Source of the DNA: Nissolia schottii
Lineage: Eukaryota > Streptophyta > Magnoliopsida > Fabales > Fabaceae
NCBI GenBank assembly: GCA_003254905.1
Contig: QANU01034901.1
Location: 435,458-499,457 of the forward strand
Direction of reading: 5' to 3'
Length of the DNA stretch: 64,000 bases
Below, in pieces: positions 1 through 12,200 of this stretch. A program made the translations under genes and the position numbers. Each line of letters begins with the position of its first letter. Positions within the stretch are counted from its first letter, which is position 1. The notes beneath the pieces were generated by a model that worked only from the letters and a program-made list of their open reading frames with translations, was not told the origin of the DNA and ran no database searches.

Positions 1-545
1 AAAAAAGAGATCCCCTATGCCAAGGTTAACCACTGAGGACGACTGTTCTCACCCCCACTCGCTTATGCTTCCCAGGAGCAGGCGAAGAGTACGAGGGTTA
101 CGAGGAGCCCTATGAGAAGTCGCACGTGCAGCAGTAGAGGACCGAGGACGAGCCAGTCTAGCTCGGCAGTAGATGGACATTTTGCTACATTTTGCTATAT
201 TTTGATATGTATCTTGATGTATTTAGCTTATGTATGTAAACTATTATTATACTCTGTGGGTTGTAATATGTGATGGACCAGATACTTGTTATATAATTAT
301 TTATGCTAGTAATGATTAACGCTTTTAAGCTTCCGCTCTATCGTTTATATTATATGTTTGATTCGCGCGTGGCTCATACTTTGCAAATAAAGTAACAAAT
401 AGAAAAGTTTTAAAATGGTCCATATTTTCCTTACTTTGTTATTTTCAAAAGGTAATAAGGGACTATAAGTAATCCCACCAAATGATTAACAACCTAGTGA
501 GCATTGTTTACTACACGAGGGTATGCAGTTAGCTAGGGTGTTACA
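1..545 (+). mobile_element. 3' part of a TGTAAC-family LTR, plus orientation
   Basis: This is the downstream end of a long LTR whose start lies outside the window. The terminus CTAGGGTGTTACA at 533-545 matches, after reverse complementing, the start of the LTR copies at 2656 and 21445. A splice-acceptor-like CAG ends at 75. It is followed by a short acidic reading frame rich in Glu and Tyr that stops at 135-137, and other copies have a comparable acidic tail at the same place. The remainder is AT-rich. The element stops exactly where the 880 bp direct repeat (546-1432) begins, so the LTR probably inserted at that boundary. The target-site duplication cannot be checked because the left flank is missing. 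Confidence 0.7.
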
Positions 546-1432
546 AAAGATAGAAAATTCAATGTCAAAGGAAATTATTAACAAACTTTAGAGTATCAAA
601 TTATCACAACTTAGATGCTCTGAAAACACAAAGTTAATAAACCGCCGCAACTTAGTTAACATTTTTATTATTAGAAACTTATTCAAGCATTATTTTTATA
701 ACTAAAGAAGAAATTGATCTAAAAGATAATTATTTACATATTAAACAAAAATTATATAAAAAAATTAGTTTTGGCTTGACTTACGCTCCTACCTATCATC
801 TAGTGCAATGAGAAACTTAAAGTCACGTAGTTCTTTCTAAAAAAATATGTGTGTTAATTAAGTTTTTATTTATTATTATTTTCAAATAAATTTTTTTATT
901 TTAACCTTTAGAGCATGAAATAGTCACAGTTAAAATGCCCAAAAGATAGAGTTAACAAATTGTCGCGACTTAGCTAACTATTTTATTATTTAAGACATTT
1001 CAAGCTTCTTTATTTTTATAAATAATAAATGAACGAACAAGAGGTTGACTTGGAAAATAATTATTTACTTGTGAAACAAAAATTATATGAATTTAATTTT
1101 GGCTCAAATTGCCCTGCTACATATTCTCTAGTGCAACAAAGAACTCAAAGCCACGTAGTTCTTTTTAAAAACATTTGTGTGTTGATTATTTTTTTATTTC
1201 TTTGACAACAAAATATATTTATATATATATATATATGTATATATATTATTTTTTATTTTATTATTTTTATTTCTTTTTTAGATTCTTAGAGCATTAAGTT
1301 GTCACTACTAAGATTTTCAAAAAAATGAGTTAACAAACTGTCTTCCTTTCCTTTTTATTTTTTTTTAATTTTTTCTATGAACAAATTGTTACTTAAATAA
1401 AAAGGAGAATTACATACCTCTCAACTTATTTT
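546..1432. repeat. Direct repeat, copy 1 (~880 bp)
   Basis: This block is nearly identical to 6517-7396, in the same orientation. It is AT-rich and non-coding. Inside it, a diverged unit of about 320-370 bp recurs, recognisable by a phrase like GAGCATNAAATAGTCAC near 590, 910 and 1288. It also holds a (TA)n run near 1213-1236. The two copies flank the cysteine-rich peptide gene. Confidence 0.85.
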
Positions 1433-1490
1433 TTCTATGAACAAATTGTTACTTAAATAAAAAGGAGAATTACATACCTCAGCTATGGTG
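1371..1490. repeat. 60 bp tandem duplication, two copies
   Basis: Positions 1371-1430 and 1431-1490 are almost identical (TTTTTTCTATGAACAAATTG...). The other large-repeat copy, ending near 7396, has this unit only once, so this duplication is private to copy 1. Confidence 0.85.
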
Positions 1491-1792
1491 AGATCCAAGA
1501 TTGACATATTTGCTTGATTATGTTACGTCATACCTAGGATTCTTACTCATTTTCTTGTTCTTCAGGGATGCGAAGAATCTCTCACTTGGCTCAATCCGGA
1601 GACTTCCTTTAAGAGGTGAGTTTTGGTGCTTCATTTAGAATTCTTTCTGTCTTTATAGATTATATTCTTGGAGTGCCATCTATGTGGTAGGTTCTACCTT
1701 GACCATCATTCTTTACAGATTTGTACAGATGTAACATAGAGGCTAATGAGAAAGATTTCATTCGATCTCATTTTCTGTCATGATTCCTACCA
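1491..1792. other. Unassigned stretch with one exon-like segment
   Basis: No recognisable gene. At about 1567-1615 a 50 nt segment sits between an acceptor-like TTCTTCAG and a strong donor-like GAG|GTGAGT and is open in one frame. I could not assign it to a protein family, and no companion exons were found. Confidence 0.2.
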
Positions 1793-1796
1793 GGGT

Positions 1797-2070
1797 ATGT
1801 TTGAAATTAAATGAAATGAAAAAATAATTTGAATTAAAATGATTGAATTTAATTGATTTGAAATGTAAATTAATTACTATGTTTGGAAGTAAATATATAA
1901 GATGAGATTGAAATTGATTTAGAAATCAATTCCATGTTTGAAATTAAATGAAATGAAAAAATAATTTGAATTAAAATGATTGAATTTAATTGATTTGAAA
2001 TGTAAATTAATTACTATGTTTGGAAGTAAATATATAAGATGAGATTGAAATTGATTTAGAAACAAATTTC
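1797..2070. repeat. 137 bp tandem duplication
   Basis: Copies at 1797-1933 and 1934-2070 begin ATGTTTGAAATTAAATG and are nearly identical. A third, degenerate start follows at 2071. They form the left arm of the TIR-like element. Confidence 0.9.
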
Positions 2071-2655
2071 ATGTTTGAAATTCATAAAATAAGAATTGAT
2101 TTAATTTAATTTAAGTAATTTGCATTTTTACCCTTTTAAAATAGGAATTGATTTGAATTTTTATTTAAAAAATAATTTTTTGAAAAAATATATTTTTCAA
2201 AGGATAGTCTTGAAAAAATATTTTTGAAAACGTATATTTTTTTGAAAATTTATTTTTCAAAAAAAATATTATTTGGAAAAAAATTTAAAAATTGAGAAAA
2301 AAATTGGAAAATAAAAATATTGTTTCAAAAAATAACAAAATATTTTATAAAAATAAAAAATTTAAAAAAATATCTTTAGAACAAAAATTATTTTAATAAA
2401 AATTATTTTTTAAAAAAATATTTTTGAAAAGAATATTCTGAAAATTATTTTTTGAAATTTTTTATTTTGAATATTAAAAAAAAAACTTTTTTGGGTAGGT
2501 TATGCATAGTTGATTGTGAAATTTTGAATTTAATAAGAATAAAATAGTACTTTTATAATAAGATTTAATAGGTTTAGTTTGACGGACATGTAAGAGTTTG
2601 TAAATTTAGTAGTTAAATAGGAGTAAAATGATTTTTTTTTTGTTAAAACGAAATC

Positions 2656-2760
2656 TGTAACACCCTAGCTAACTGCATACCCTCGAGTAGTACGCAATGC
2701 TCACTAGGTTGTTAATCACTTGGTGGGANTATCCGTACAGTGAAAAAGCAGGATGTTACA
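2656..2760 (-). mobile_element. TGTAAC-family solo LTR with collapsed interior
   Basis: The element starts TGTAACACCCTAG and ends GGATGTTACA, and is flanked by a perfect 5 bp target duplication AAATC (2651-2655 and 2761-2765). Sister copies are about 3.3 kb, but only 105 bp remain here, with an 'n' at 2729 between the two ends. The n most likely stands for an unsequenced gap, so the true locus is probably kilobases longer. Confidence 0.85.
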
Positions 2761-3002
2761 AAATCAATTTCAAAAAAATTCTTATAAAAATGATAGGATA
2801 TTTAGTGTAAGCAAATTGAATTTTCATGAATTTAAGAAACGAAGTCAATTCTCTTTTGTTAAAATACTAAACATAGAAATTTATTTACAAATCAAATCAT
2901 TTTCTATCTTGTTTGATTCTAAACCCTCCCTTAGGATCAATCTTTTAAGGACTGTCCTTGAGCTTAGAGAGGAAACATATACATCATAAACATCATAAAG
3001 GT

Positions 3003-3350
3003 CACGGATTTATGGGTCCTCCCAAATATATACTCTTCCCTTAGCTCATCATTCATCGAGGTGAGACTTTACATTCACACTTAAAACACAATAGTCTTCC
3101 TCTCAACTATGAGACCCAACATCGGTATACTCCCCATTAGGTCAGATTCAACCATCGACTCTTATGCTACTTTCAGATCGAGGAGGTCATCGATGAGTTG
3201 GGTGAGAAACTACACAAAAGAGTCAAACATCACATCTTGACTCAAAATCTTAAGGTACTGAGTTTGTGGCTCCTCCCAAATATATAATATTCACTTAGTT
3301 CATCATTCATCGATATGGTACTTTAAATTTACACTTGAAATACAACAATG
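3003..3350. repeat. Diverged direct repeat, ~250 bp spacing
   Basis: The block CTCCCAAATATATACTC... at 3010-3096 recurs diverged at 3260-3346, and both contain CATCATTCATCGA. It is non-coding. The flanking 2940-4080 is AT-rich with no other recognisable feature. Confidence 0.6.
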
Positions 3351-4110
3351 ATAAACTAGTTATACTCTTAAAACAATTACCATGTATTTGTTAAGTAAAC
3401 AAAAAAAAAATTAAATAACTAGGTGGCCACCTACTCTAGTCATCAGGCCATGTGATGCATGTGGTTTAATACAAAGTGTCAAAATATCTTATTAGAATAA
3501 AATCATATCTCAATAATATCCTAGATTGATTTATGATATTATAAATTTATCCTAGATTGATTTAGTTCTTAATTAGTCTTATTTAGTCTAAAATTAGTTT
3601 GACTATTTTCGTTATAACTTTATTTTGTATCCTTCCATAAATAGGTGTTGACTACTTTGTACTCAGCACAACCTTAAAAAATATACAAATATTATTCACG
3701 TTTATTCTCTGTCTTTTGTTATTTTTCTTACTTATCATCTGTAATTTATGAATAAACTAAAAAAAGTGAAAATAATAGTTAATTTAAGACACAGGTAGTA
3801 AATAAGAGTCAAACATAAATTTTTGGGTGTATGATGTCGACCGTCAACAATAATAATTAATTCTTTTACAGTAACTGAATTTACACGAAATGATAAACTA
3901 TTGATCACAAAAAAACAAATATAATTTTAAGCTTCCACTAATTAAAACACTTTTAGAAAAACAAATTAATATTCAAAATGAATTCTCCCAAGAAAAAATG
4001 ATGAATGAAGTCAACTTTCAAAATTAATTATTCTTTAAAAATATGAAAAACATTTATTAACATTTATTATTTTTTATAGTTGAATAGAAGCAAAATGTAT
4101 TTGCTTCTCC

Positions 4111-4118
4111 TATAAATA
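4111..4118 (+). promoter_or_regulatory. TATA box of the cysteine-rich peptide gene
   Basis: TATAAATA follows TCTCC and lies 94 bp before the chosen ATG at 4212, a normal plant spacing for a short 5' UTR. Its position argues against the in-frame upstream ATG at 4122, which would lie almost on the TATA box. Confidence 0.6.
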
Positions 4119-4211
4119 TGCATGTACACGCAGTCAGGCTTAATAGAAGACAATAGCAACACTAGTACACCAAAAAAAACAGAAAAAGATATCATCACTA
4201 ATTGGCAAAAT

Positions 4212-5966
4212 ATGAAGAGTTCTTTGATTAAACTTGGTGTTTTCGTCGTTCTCTTAGCATTTGCTTCAGGTATTTTTGTCTTTTCAGTACAAGCTTCGTC
4301 AAATTTTTTCATAATATTCAATTCAACACATATATCTTTTGAATATTTATCACAATCAAAATTCACCCAAAACATATTTTTATCTGTGTGTCTCAAGTAT
4401 TGAATGATAACTATTAAGTATAAAGATAGTGAATTATAAATAAAGGTAGTTTTATATTACTTTTTTTTCAAAAAAATTGATGTGCATGGATGTGGGATAA
4501 GGTAGTATTTTTTATTTTTTATTTTTGAAGTCGAATAAGTAGTTGAAATTAAAAGTGTGTGAAGAAAACTGTAAATAAAATTAACACCGGAGGGTGGAAA
4601 AGGAAAAAACAAATGTTGGATACCAAATAAGTAGTTACAACGGTGAATCGCCTCTATACATGTAATGGATTATTATGCTTTGAATTAAACAAAAACAAAT
4701 AGGTTATTGTTGAAAACATAAATAATATTTACTTTGGCAAATATCAATATGTAATATTACATTTAAAATTATTAAACTCAACCATTTCTCAACACAAATG
4801 AATTTAGTTTAGAAATTATTTTTCGAAATTCATGGTAAAAAATTAGTATTTAAATTTATTTTTAAAACAATTTTCATATTTAGTGCAATTTAGATGGAGC
4901 CAAATCAATAATTAAAAATAAAAAAAATGTAATGCATGTGTAGATAGATATAAAAAAAACATATTTTATCTTATTAATTACCCATCAATTTATAGTCAAG
5001 TCTGATAATTAAATAAAGTTCACATTATAATAAAAAATTTAAACTTGAACCTTACTTTTGGATACAAGATAAAAATCTTTATTTTAGAATTTTATCAGAA
5101 TCTGAAATTTGTTTTTTGTGTTTTGACTATTCAACTACATTGAACTATCTGGTTGTACATATTAATTACTATACATCTAAAATTAATGTCTAATAAATTA
5201 TTTTTATATTTAACTAGTGGATCTTGCCATGTACTTTGTGCCTAGCAAGCAAAATTTGGGGTTTATTCTAGTATCCATAAATTTAAGGGTACTGACATCA
5301 TAATATTTAATATTTTACTAAATGTATTATTAATTTAAATTATTTATTATTTTAAATTTGTGATTCAATTATAATCATTCAAATACAAGAAGGTATGGGT
5401 ACCTTCATAAAAGCTTAGGCAACAAAAGAAGAACCAATAAATAATAGTAAGATAAACAATTTAATATTTAAAAAGTAATAAATAAGTATGTTAGGTGGTT
5501 TAGAGCGGTTATTGAAATTTTTTTTTTTTGGCGTGGAAGTTATTGAAATGTTAGTGGGTTATTGAGTAAATTATTGAGTTTTTGGATATAGAAGAATGTA
5601 CGAGTATTTTAGAAATTATAAAAATTGGACAATGACAATTAAAGTCCTATATCCTTTTTATTAATAACAGAGATATAATATGTATAAAGAAAAACACAAT
5701 AGAATAGAATAAAATATAATATAATATATTAATCAGTTTGTCATGATGTGTTAACAAGAAAATGGAGTGCATTTTCAGGTGAGAAGTTTGAAGCTGATCA
5801 TCTAAGTGCAGAAATTGACAAGAATATTGCAGTACATTTACCACCAAGATGCAAAACCGATGATGACTGTCCCCCAAGATGTTATTGCAAAGGTTTATTC
5901 TGTTATTGTGTTAGTCAAGGAAAAGGGTCAGAGTCCATGACATATGTCCAAAAAGGATTCCCTTAG
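4212..5966 (+). CDS. Small secreted cysteine-rich (knottin-like) peptide, two exons
   Basis: Exon 1 is 4212-4269 and exon 2 is 5779-5966, joined across a 1509 bp GT-AG intron in phase 1. The product is 81 residues. Residues 1-19 form a hydrophobic signal peptide (MKSSLIKLGVFVVLLAFAS) ending near the splice junction. The mature part has an acidic spacer and then six cysteines spaced C-x5-C-x3-C-x-C-x4-C-x-C, starting after LPPR. The first five match the core spacing of small cystine-knot inhibitors such as the squash type, but the leading cysteine of that family is missing and an extra C-terminal one is present. A secreted defence, inhibitor or signalling peptide is inferred; no exact family is recognised. 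AATAAA at 6016-6021 may be the polyadenylation signal. The gene lies between two copies of an 880 bp direct repeat. Splice sites and frame agree, but expression is unproven. Confidence 0.7.
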
Positions 5967-6015
5967 CATTATTCCTCCTAATGTCGGGATTGTTGTTTAT
6001 TAAGCAATGATAGTT

Positions 6016-6021
6016 AATAAA
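6016..6021 (+). terminator. Candidate polyadenylation signal AATAAA
   Basis: AATAAA lies 50 bp after the stop codon of the cysteine-rich peptide gene, on the same strand. Confidence 0.4.
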
Positions 6022-6516
6022 ATGCCATGACTAGTGGTAACCAACAAATTATCTGCCTTTTAACAAAAAGTAAAATAAAATTCATTGATATGGTGTAATT
6101 TATGTCACGGCCACAATTGCGACGGAAAATCGACGAAGTTTGGAAAGGAAAACAAGAATGGTTCAATGGAGTTGTTACCAATTTTATTTAAATTAGGAAA
6201 AATTAGAAACAAATTTTATTTAGATAAAGTTGATCTGATTTGCGTTTGGGTTCAGAAGTCGATTATGCATAGGAAAGTGCAAAAACTTAATTATGTAGCC
6301 CTTCTAATACATCCTTAGTTAAACGGTTACCTCAATGAATTGGGCAACTTATCTATCACCTCTAAAAAGATTATATTTATAGAATTTTAGAGAAACTCAA
6401 ATGCTCTAAAAGAACAGAGTTAATAAGCCATCATGGCTCAATTAGCATTTTAGCTATTAGAAACGAAAATAAATAAATAACAAAAGGAATAAAATTAATT
6501 TAAAGACAATTATTTA

Positions 6517-7396
6517 CACAAAAGATAGAAAATTCAATGTCAAAGGAAATTATCAACAAAATTTAGAGTATCAAATTGTCACAACTTAGATGCTTTGAAA
6601 ACACAAAGTTAATAAACCGTCGCAACTTAGTTAACACTTTTATTATTAGAAACTTATTCAAGCATTATTTTTATAACTAAAGAAGAAATTGGTCTAAAAG
6701 ATATTATTTACATATGAAACAAAAATTCTATAAAAAAATTAATTCTGGCTTGACTTGCGCTCCTACCTATCATCTAGTGCAATGAAAAACTTAAAGTCAC
6801 ACAGTTCTTTCGAAAAAAATATGTGTGTTAATTAAGTTTTTATTTATTATTATTTTTAAATAATTTTTTTTATTTTAACCTTTAGAGCATGAAATAGTCA
6901 CAGCTAAAATGCCCAAAAGATAGAGTTAACAAATTATCGCGACTTAGCTAACTATTTTATTATTTAAGACATTTCAAGCTTCTTTATTTTTATAAATAAT
7001 AAATGAACGAACAAGAGGTTGACTTGGAAAATAATTATTTACTTGTGAAACAAAAATTATATGAATTTAATTTTGGCTCAAATTGCCCTGCTACATATTC
7101 TCTAGTGCAACAAAGAACTCAAAGCCACGTAGTTCTTTTTAAAAACATTTGTGTGTTGATTATTTTTTTATTTCTTTGACAACAAAATATATTTATATAT
7201 ATATATATATGTATATATATTATTTTTTATTTTATTATTTTTATTTCTTTTTTAGATTCTTAGAGCATTAAGTTGTCACTACTAAGATTTTCAAAAAAAT
7301 GAGTTAACAAATTGTCTTCCTTTCCTTTATATTTTTTTTCTATGAACAAAGTGTTACTTAAATAAAAAGGAGAATTACATACCTCTCAACTTCTTT
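6517..7396. repeat. Direct repeat, copy 2 (~880 bp)
   Basis: Nearly identical to 546-1432. Just upstream, 6385-6516 holds one more diverged unit of the same internal repeat, which in copy 1 is replaced by the LTR. This copy therefore preserves the sequence as it was before that insertion. It also holds the (TA)n run near 7195-7218. Confidence 0.85.
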
Positions 7397-8445
7397 TTCT
7401 TCCTGTAGTAAATTTTTGATTGATTTTTTTTTACATTTTACAATATATTTTAGTGATTGTGAATAGATTTTCTAAAAAAACAAAAGTCCCGGGTGAATTT
7501 AGATTGTATCTATAATATTGGCAAAGGCTTAAATGCACCTTCTTATTGGTGCATCATGCACGCACTTTGGAATATGGTGGACCATACTGACTAAATACAG
7601 GTCATATTAAGGGGACTAAATACACTTCCGGTTTAGGTTATTTTTTAATAAATTTAATCAATGGCATTTTAATAATCTCTCTCTAAAAACTTCCCTTACT
7701 CAAACGTACGTCTTCATCTTTCTCAAGTTCATATCTTTCGAAATCAGATATTGTGAATGTATTCTGTGTGTAATTCTCATCAACGTCTATTTTCACTTTA
7801 TTATTGTTAACTATCACCCATCAAACAAAAACTTGATTAGAATTTGGAACCTGTCCCAAGCTATGAGGTCAAGTTCATGGCTAGAATTGAAATAATAGAC
7901 CCATGACGCGCATTTATCGGTGGTGTCTTATCTGAAGGTGTAAATTTCAAGAGTGTGTTTTGTGGGCTGTATTTATTGGGAAAATGGATTATTAGATAAG
8001 AATTAGCCATTCAACGTTCAAGCCAAAATAATTTATCGTTTGATACTAATTTGCAAGAAAGGTGAAAAAGATGACATTACTAAAGGTTAACTCCAAGCTT
8101 GAAAATAAAGGAGTAACATTCATCAAGGAAAGGAAGAAACGAAAGTGTCAATAAACTTATTTAAAATCAAATCTTTAATAATCTACAAACAAATTCCAAA
8201 AGTACAAACTTTTTTGTCTAAAAATATGCAAAATGTACGTTGAAGAGATACAGATGGGTTTTGGAAGAGGTGGAAGGAGCCCAATTGAAATGGCAAAAAA
8301 GTTATTGTCCTCTTCCTTTCTCCATGGGTTAATTACGATAGTGCTTCATCGACGAAGCTCATCACATAGTCATCGCTCCAACCCAAGCTCGTTCCACCAC
8401 TGCAGGAAATATCCACGACCACCATCATTTTAGTCCTATATTATC
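7397..8445. other. Intergenic stretch, nothing recognised
   Basis: Moderately AT-rich DNA without a convincing gene. A 66-codon open frame at 8233-8433 has no recognisable motif and low-complexity Ser/His composition, so I do not call it. Confidence 0.5.
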
Positions 8446-8449
8446 TTTG

Positions 8450-9250
8450 AAAATATTCTTTAACTGAAAATATGGACCAATTTAAAAATTTTTCTTTTCT
8501 TTATTAAAATATAAAATATGAGTCACACGTATTCAAGAGGACATATACACACACACACACACACACGCAAGCGATAGAGTCTAAGAGACTTAGGCGTTTA
8601 ACGGCATCACAGATAAGTATTCACAACAGATTCATAGAAAGCATAATGTACATTCATTCATATGGGTTCAGAAATAGTTACACATTTGGTTATACATATA
8701 CATATACACCTACTACACATAAGAGCTAATGGTATATCTGATCCATTTAACTAATACAAAATACAAAACACTTAAAAGTCATGATGCGTAGATATACACT
8801 GTTGTCCTTCCGCTTCCTGGGAATATATTGACTCCAAGACTTTCAATCCTCTTGCGGGGCCTCCTCCTCTTTGTCATGTATCCTTGTGGCAATCCTGCAT
8901 TCGGCCATATGGATGACTCTCTTCCTTGCTGTCTGGCGGACACGTGGACCTAAATGCCCTGGCTGGGGTCTCACAGCAGATGTGGAATTTGGATACCTCC
9001 ATACCGGCTTGCCCTGAAGTACAACTGTAGTAGGAGGTGCTTGATAAGGCCAAGGAAAGAGAGAGGACAGGTACAGGTGGCAGAGTACTTTGGACGTCAG
9101 TGATCTCAAGCGAAACAGTCGTTGCGACGAACCCCGTGGTGGGATCAATCCTTGTATTTGAATGCAAGATCAGTGCCCTGCGGCCCTCCGATATACTTGT
9201 CATACTTGCGTGGAACCATAAATAAGTGGGATTGAGAACTTCCTCAGTGG
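8450..9250 (-). mobile_element. TGTAAC-family LTR fragment, minus strand
   Basis: Phrases such as ATATGGACCAATTTAAAA and a diverged AAGTGGGATTGAGAACTTCC match the LTR copies at 21445 and 34194 in order. The minus strand at 8843-9148 carries a relic of the LTR-borne ORF, including an Arg-rich stretch resembling copy C and an acidic end. Both termini are lost. A (CA)n microsatellite lies at 8550-8566. On the right it abuts the C-terminal end of the copia polyprotein. Confidence 0.55.
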
Positions 9251-12200
9251 GAATCTTATGGGGCATAACTATCCATTTTTCTTGAACTCTCTCCTTAATA
9301 ACCGAAAACTTAATATCAATATGCTTCGACTTTGTCGAGCTCTTATTGTTGTGGGTGTAAAGCACCACTGAATTATTGTCACAATAAATCTTCAATGGCC
9401 TTTCAATGCCATCTACCACAAGAATCTTGGTGACAAAGTTTCGTAACCATATGCCATGGTTAGTTGCCTCATAGTAAGCGACAAACTCTGCTGCCATTGT
9501 CGAAGAAGCTACAAGAGTTTATTTAGCGGATTTCCACGAAACAGCTCCTCCAGCCAACATAAAGATGTAGCCTAATGTAGAGCGTCTACTATCTTGGCAT
9601 CCCGCAAAATCAGATTCAAAGAACACAATGATCTCCAAATTTTCTGATCTCCGATAAGTGAGCATGTAGTCTTTTGTTCTCTTTAAATAACACAATACGC
9701 GCTTAACTGTTGTCCAATGGTCCAAGCCTGGATTGCTCAAGTATCTCCCCAAAACTCCCACTATAAATGCTATATCAGGACGAGTACAAAATTGAGCATA
9801 CATTAGGCTCCCTACTGCTGATGCATAAGGTTTTTCATGCATCACTATCCTTTCCAGATCATTTTTGGGGCATTGGTTGAGACTGAACTTGTCTCCTTTA
9901 GCCACGGGTGTGTCTGCTAGTCTAATGCCTTCCATGCCATATCTACTCAAAACCCTTTCGATGTAGTTCTTTTGTGATAATCCAAGAATACCTTGAGAGC
10001 GATCTCTTAATATCTAGATTTCTAATACAAAAGAGGCACCACCAAGATCTTTCGTTTCAAATTTGTTCGATAGAAATTTCCTGGTTTTATGCAACAAGCC
10101 TATATTGTTGTGCGAGTAGTATTTCATCGACATATAAGACTAGAAATATATATTTACTCCCACTGAACATGCAATATACACAATCATCAGCAATATTTGC
10201 CTCAAAAATGTACGAGGTAATAACTTGGTGCAACCTTTGATACCATTGAGGGATGCTTGTTTGAGAACGTAGATGGATTTCTTTAGTTTGCATACCATAG
10301 ACCTTGGGTCATCTGACACAAAGTTTTATGGTTGCACCATATAAATTGTCTCACCAATATTTCCATTGAGAAACGCCATTTTGACATCCATATGATGTAG
10401 CTCTAAATCAAAATGAGCCATCAGTGTCATTATGGTTCTAAAAGAGTCTTTCGAAGATACTGGAGAGAAAGTCTCTTTATAATCTATGCTTTCCTTTTGA
10501 GTAAAACCTTTAGCGACTAGGCCAATTTTATATCTCTCAACATTACCCATAGAATCCCTTTTGGTTTTAAATATCCATTTACAACCAATGGGTTTCACAC
10601 CTTCAAGTAATTCTACGAGATCCCAAACGTCACTGTCTTTCATAGACTTAATCTCATCCTTCATGGCATCAATCCGCATTTGAGAATTAGAACTTTGCAT
10701 GGCTTTACAAAAGTTGATTGTGTCATCTTCTGTTAAACCAATGCCATCCTCATGTTGTTGGAGGTAAACAACATATTCATCCGAAATTTCACTTCTCCTT
10801 TCTCTATTAGATCTTCTTAATGGTACTACTTGAGGTTGTTAAGCTTGTTCTATAGGTTGTATTTGAGGAGGATTCTCATTTTTGTCTTATTCTATAACTG
10901 TGTCTTGAACAATAATAGGTATGAAGACCTGATCATTGTTAGTAATTAGATTCCTCATCAAAAACAACATTTCTAATGTTTCCTTCCCCTCCAAACTCAA
11001 CATCCTTAAGAAATCTCGCATTTCCTGTTTCAAAAATTGACCTTGATGTAGGATTGTAAAACTTGTATCCCCGTGAGCGTTCAGCGTAACCAACAAAATA
11101 ATAGCTAACTGTCCTTGAGTCCAATTTTCTTTTGTGTGGCCTATAAGGTCGCGCCTCAGCTGGACATCCCCAAATGTGTAAATGTTTTATGCTAGGCCTT
11201 TTGCCAGTCCAAAGTTCATAAGGGGTTTTATTAACTGCCTTGCTTGGTACCCTGTTAAGGATGTAGACTGTGGTCTTTAAAGTTTCTCCCCAGAGTAAGT
11301 CAGGTAAGGAAGAATTACTAATCATACTTCTCACCATATCTTTAAGAGTCTGGTTCCTTCGTTCTGCAACACCATTCATGCTTCATCTAGGAAGAGTGCA
11401 GAAGGTGCAAGACGTTGTTCTCCTGATCCATCATATATTCCATAGAATTCATCACCACGGTTAGATTTGATAGCCTTAATTTTCTTTCCAAGTTGGAGTT
11501 CAACTTCAACTTTGAAAGACTTAAAAACGTTCAAGTACCCATAGCGAGAGTAGTCATCAATGAACGTAATAAAATAATGTTGCCTGTTCCATGAAGTAGT
11601 AGGGAATGGACCACATATATCAGTATGTATTAGTTCTAAGACATCCTTAGCTCTATTGGCAATTAATTTTCTTTCATTTGTTCTTTCCCCCTTGATGCAT
11701 TCAATACAAACTTGAAAGTCTGCTGAATCTAGGGGTTCAAGAATTCCATCCACCACAAGCCTCTGAATTCTCTGTTTAGAGATATGGCCTAAACGCTTAT
11801 GCCATAATGAGACAGAATTCTTATTTAATTTTTGCTCTGTACCTATTAAGCTTGTTTGCAGTATTTCGTTGGAAAAAATTAAATCAACCTTATCTAGCTT
11901 ATCGATTAAAAGACCAGAACCAATAATATTTGAATTTTGAAAGAGACTAACTTTACCGAAAGAACAATGATAACCTGACTCGTCCAAACAAAAAAAAAAC
12001 CAAATTTCACCTAAAAGATGGTACATAAAATGTATCAAATAAATCCAAATATAACCCAGTCTTAAAACATATTTGAAAAGTTCATACAGCCTCTACTACA
12101 AATTTATTGTCGTCTGCCACAGATGAATCTTTCAGCATTAGTTGGCGGTCGACTTCACAAGCAACCCTGCATGGTAATACTTATATGAGTAGTAGCACTA

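Larger units (their letters stand above)
1793..2936. mobile_element. Probable non-autonomous TIR (MITE/foldback-like) element
   Basis: The left end (GGGTATGTTTGAAATTAAAT...) and the reverse complement of the right end (GGGAGGGTTTAGAATCAAAC...) can be aligned loosely for about 100 bp. A better block, TGATTTG...GTAAAT...CTATGTTT, lies further inside. The interior is very AT-rich and codes for nothing. It contains a 137 bp tandem duplication and was later hit by a TGTAAC-family LTR at 2656-2760. Superfamily and target duplication could not be settled. Confidence 0.4.

Noticed and set aside
1567..1615. Exon of an unknown gene
   Set aside because: Splice-like borders and a 50 nt open frame are too little evidence without companion exons or family similarity.
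4122..4211. Upstream in-frame ATG of the cysteine-rich peptide gene
   Set aside because: It lies almost directly on the TATA box, and the ATG at 4212 gives a clean signal peptide at the N-terminus.
8233..8433. 66-codon open frame as a gene
   Set aside because: Low-complexity Ser/His/Arg composition, no motif, no promoter or splice context.
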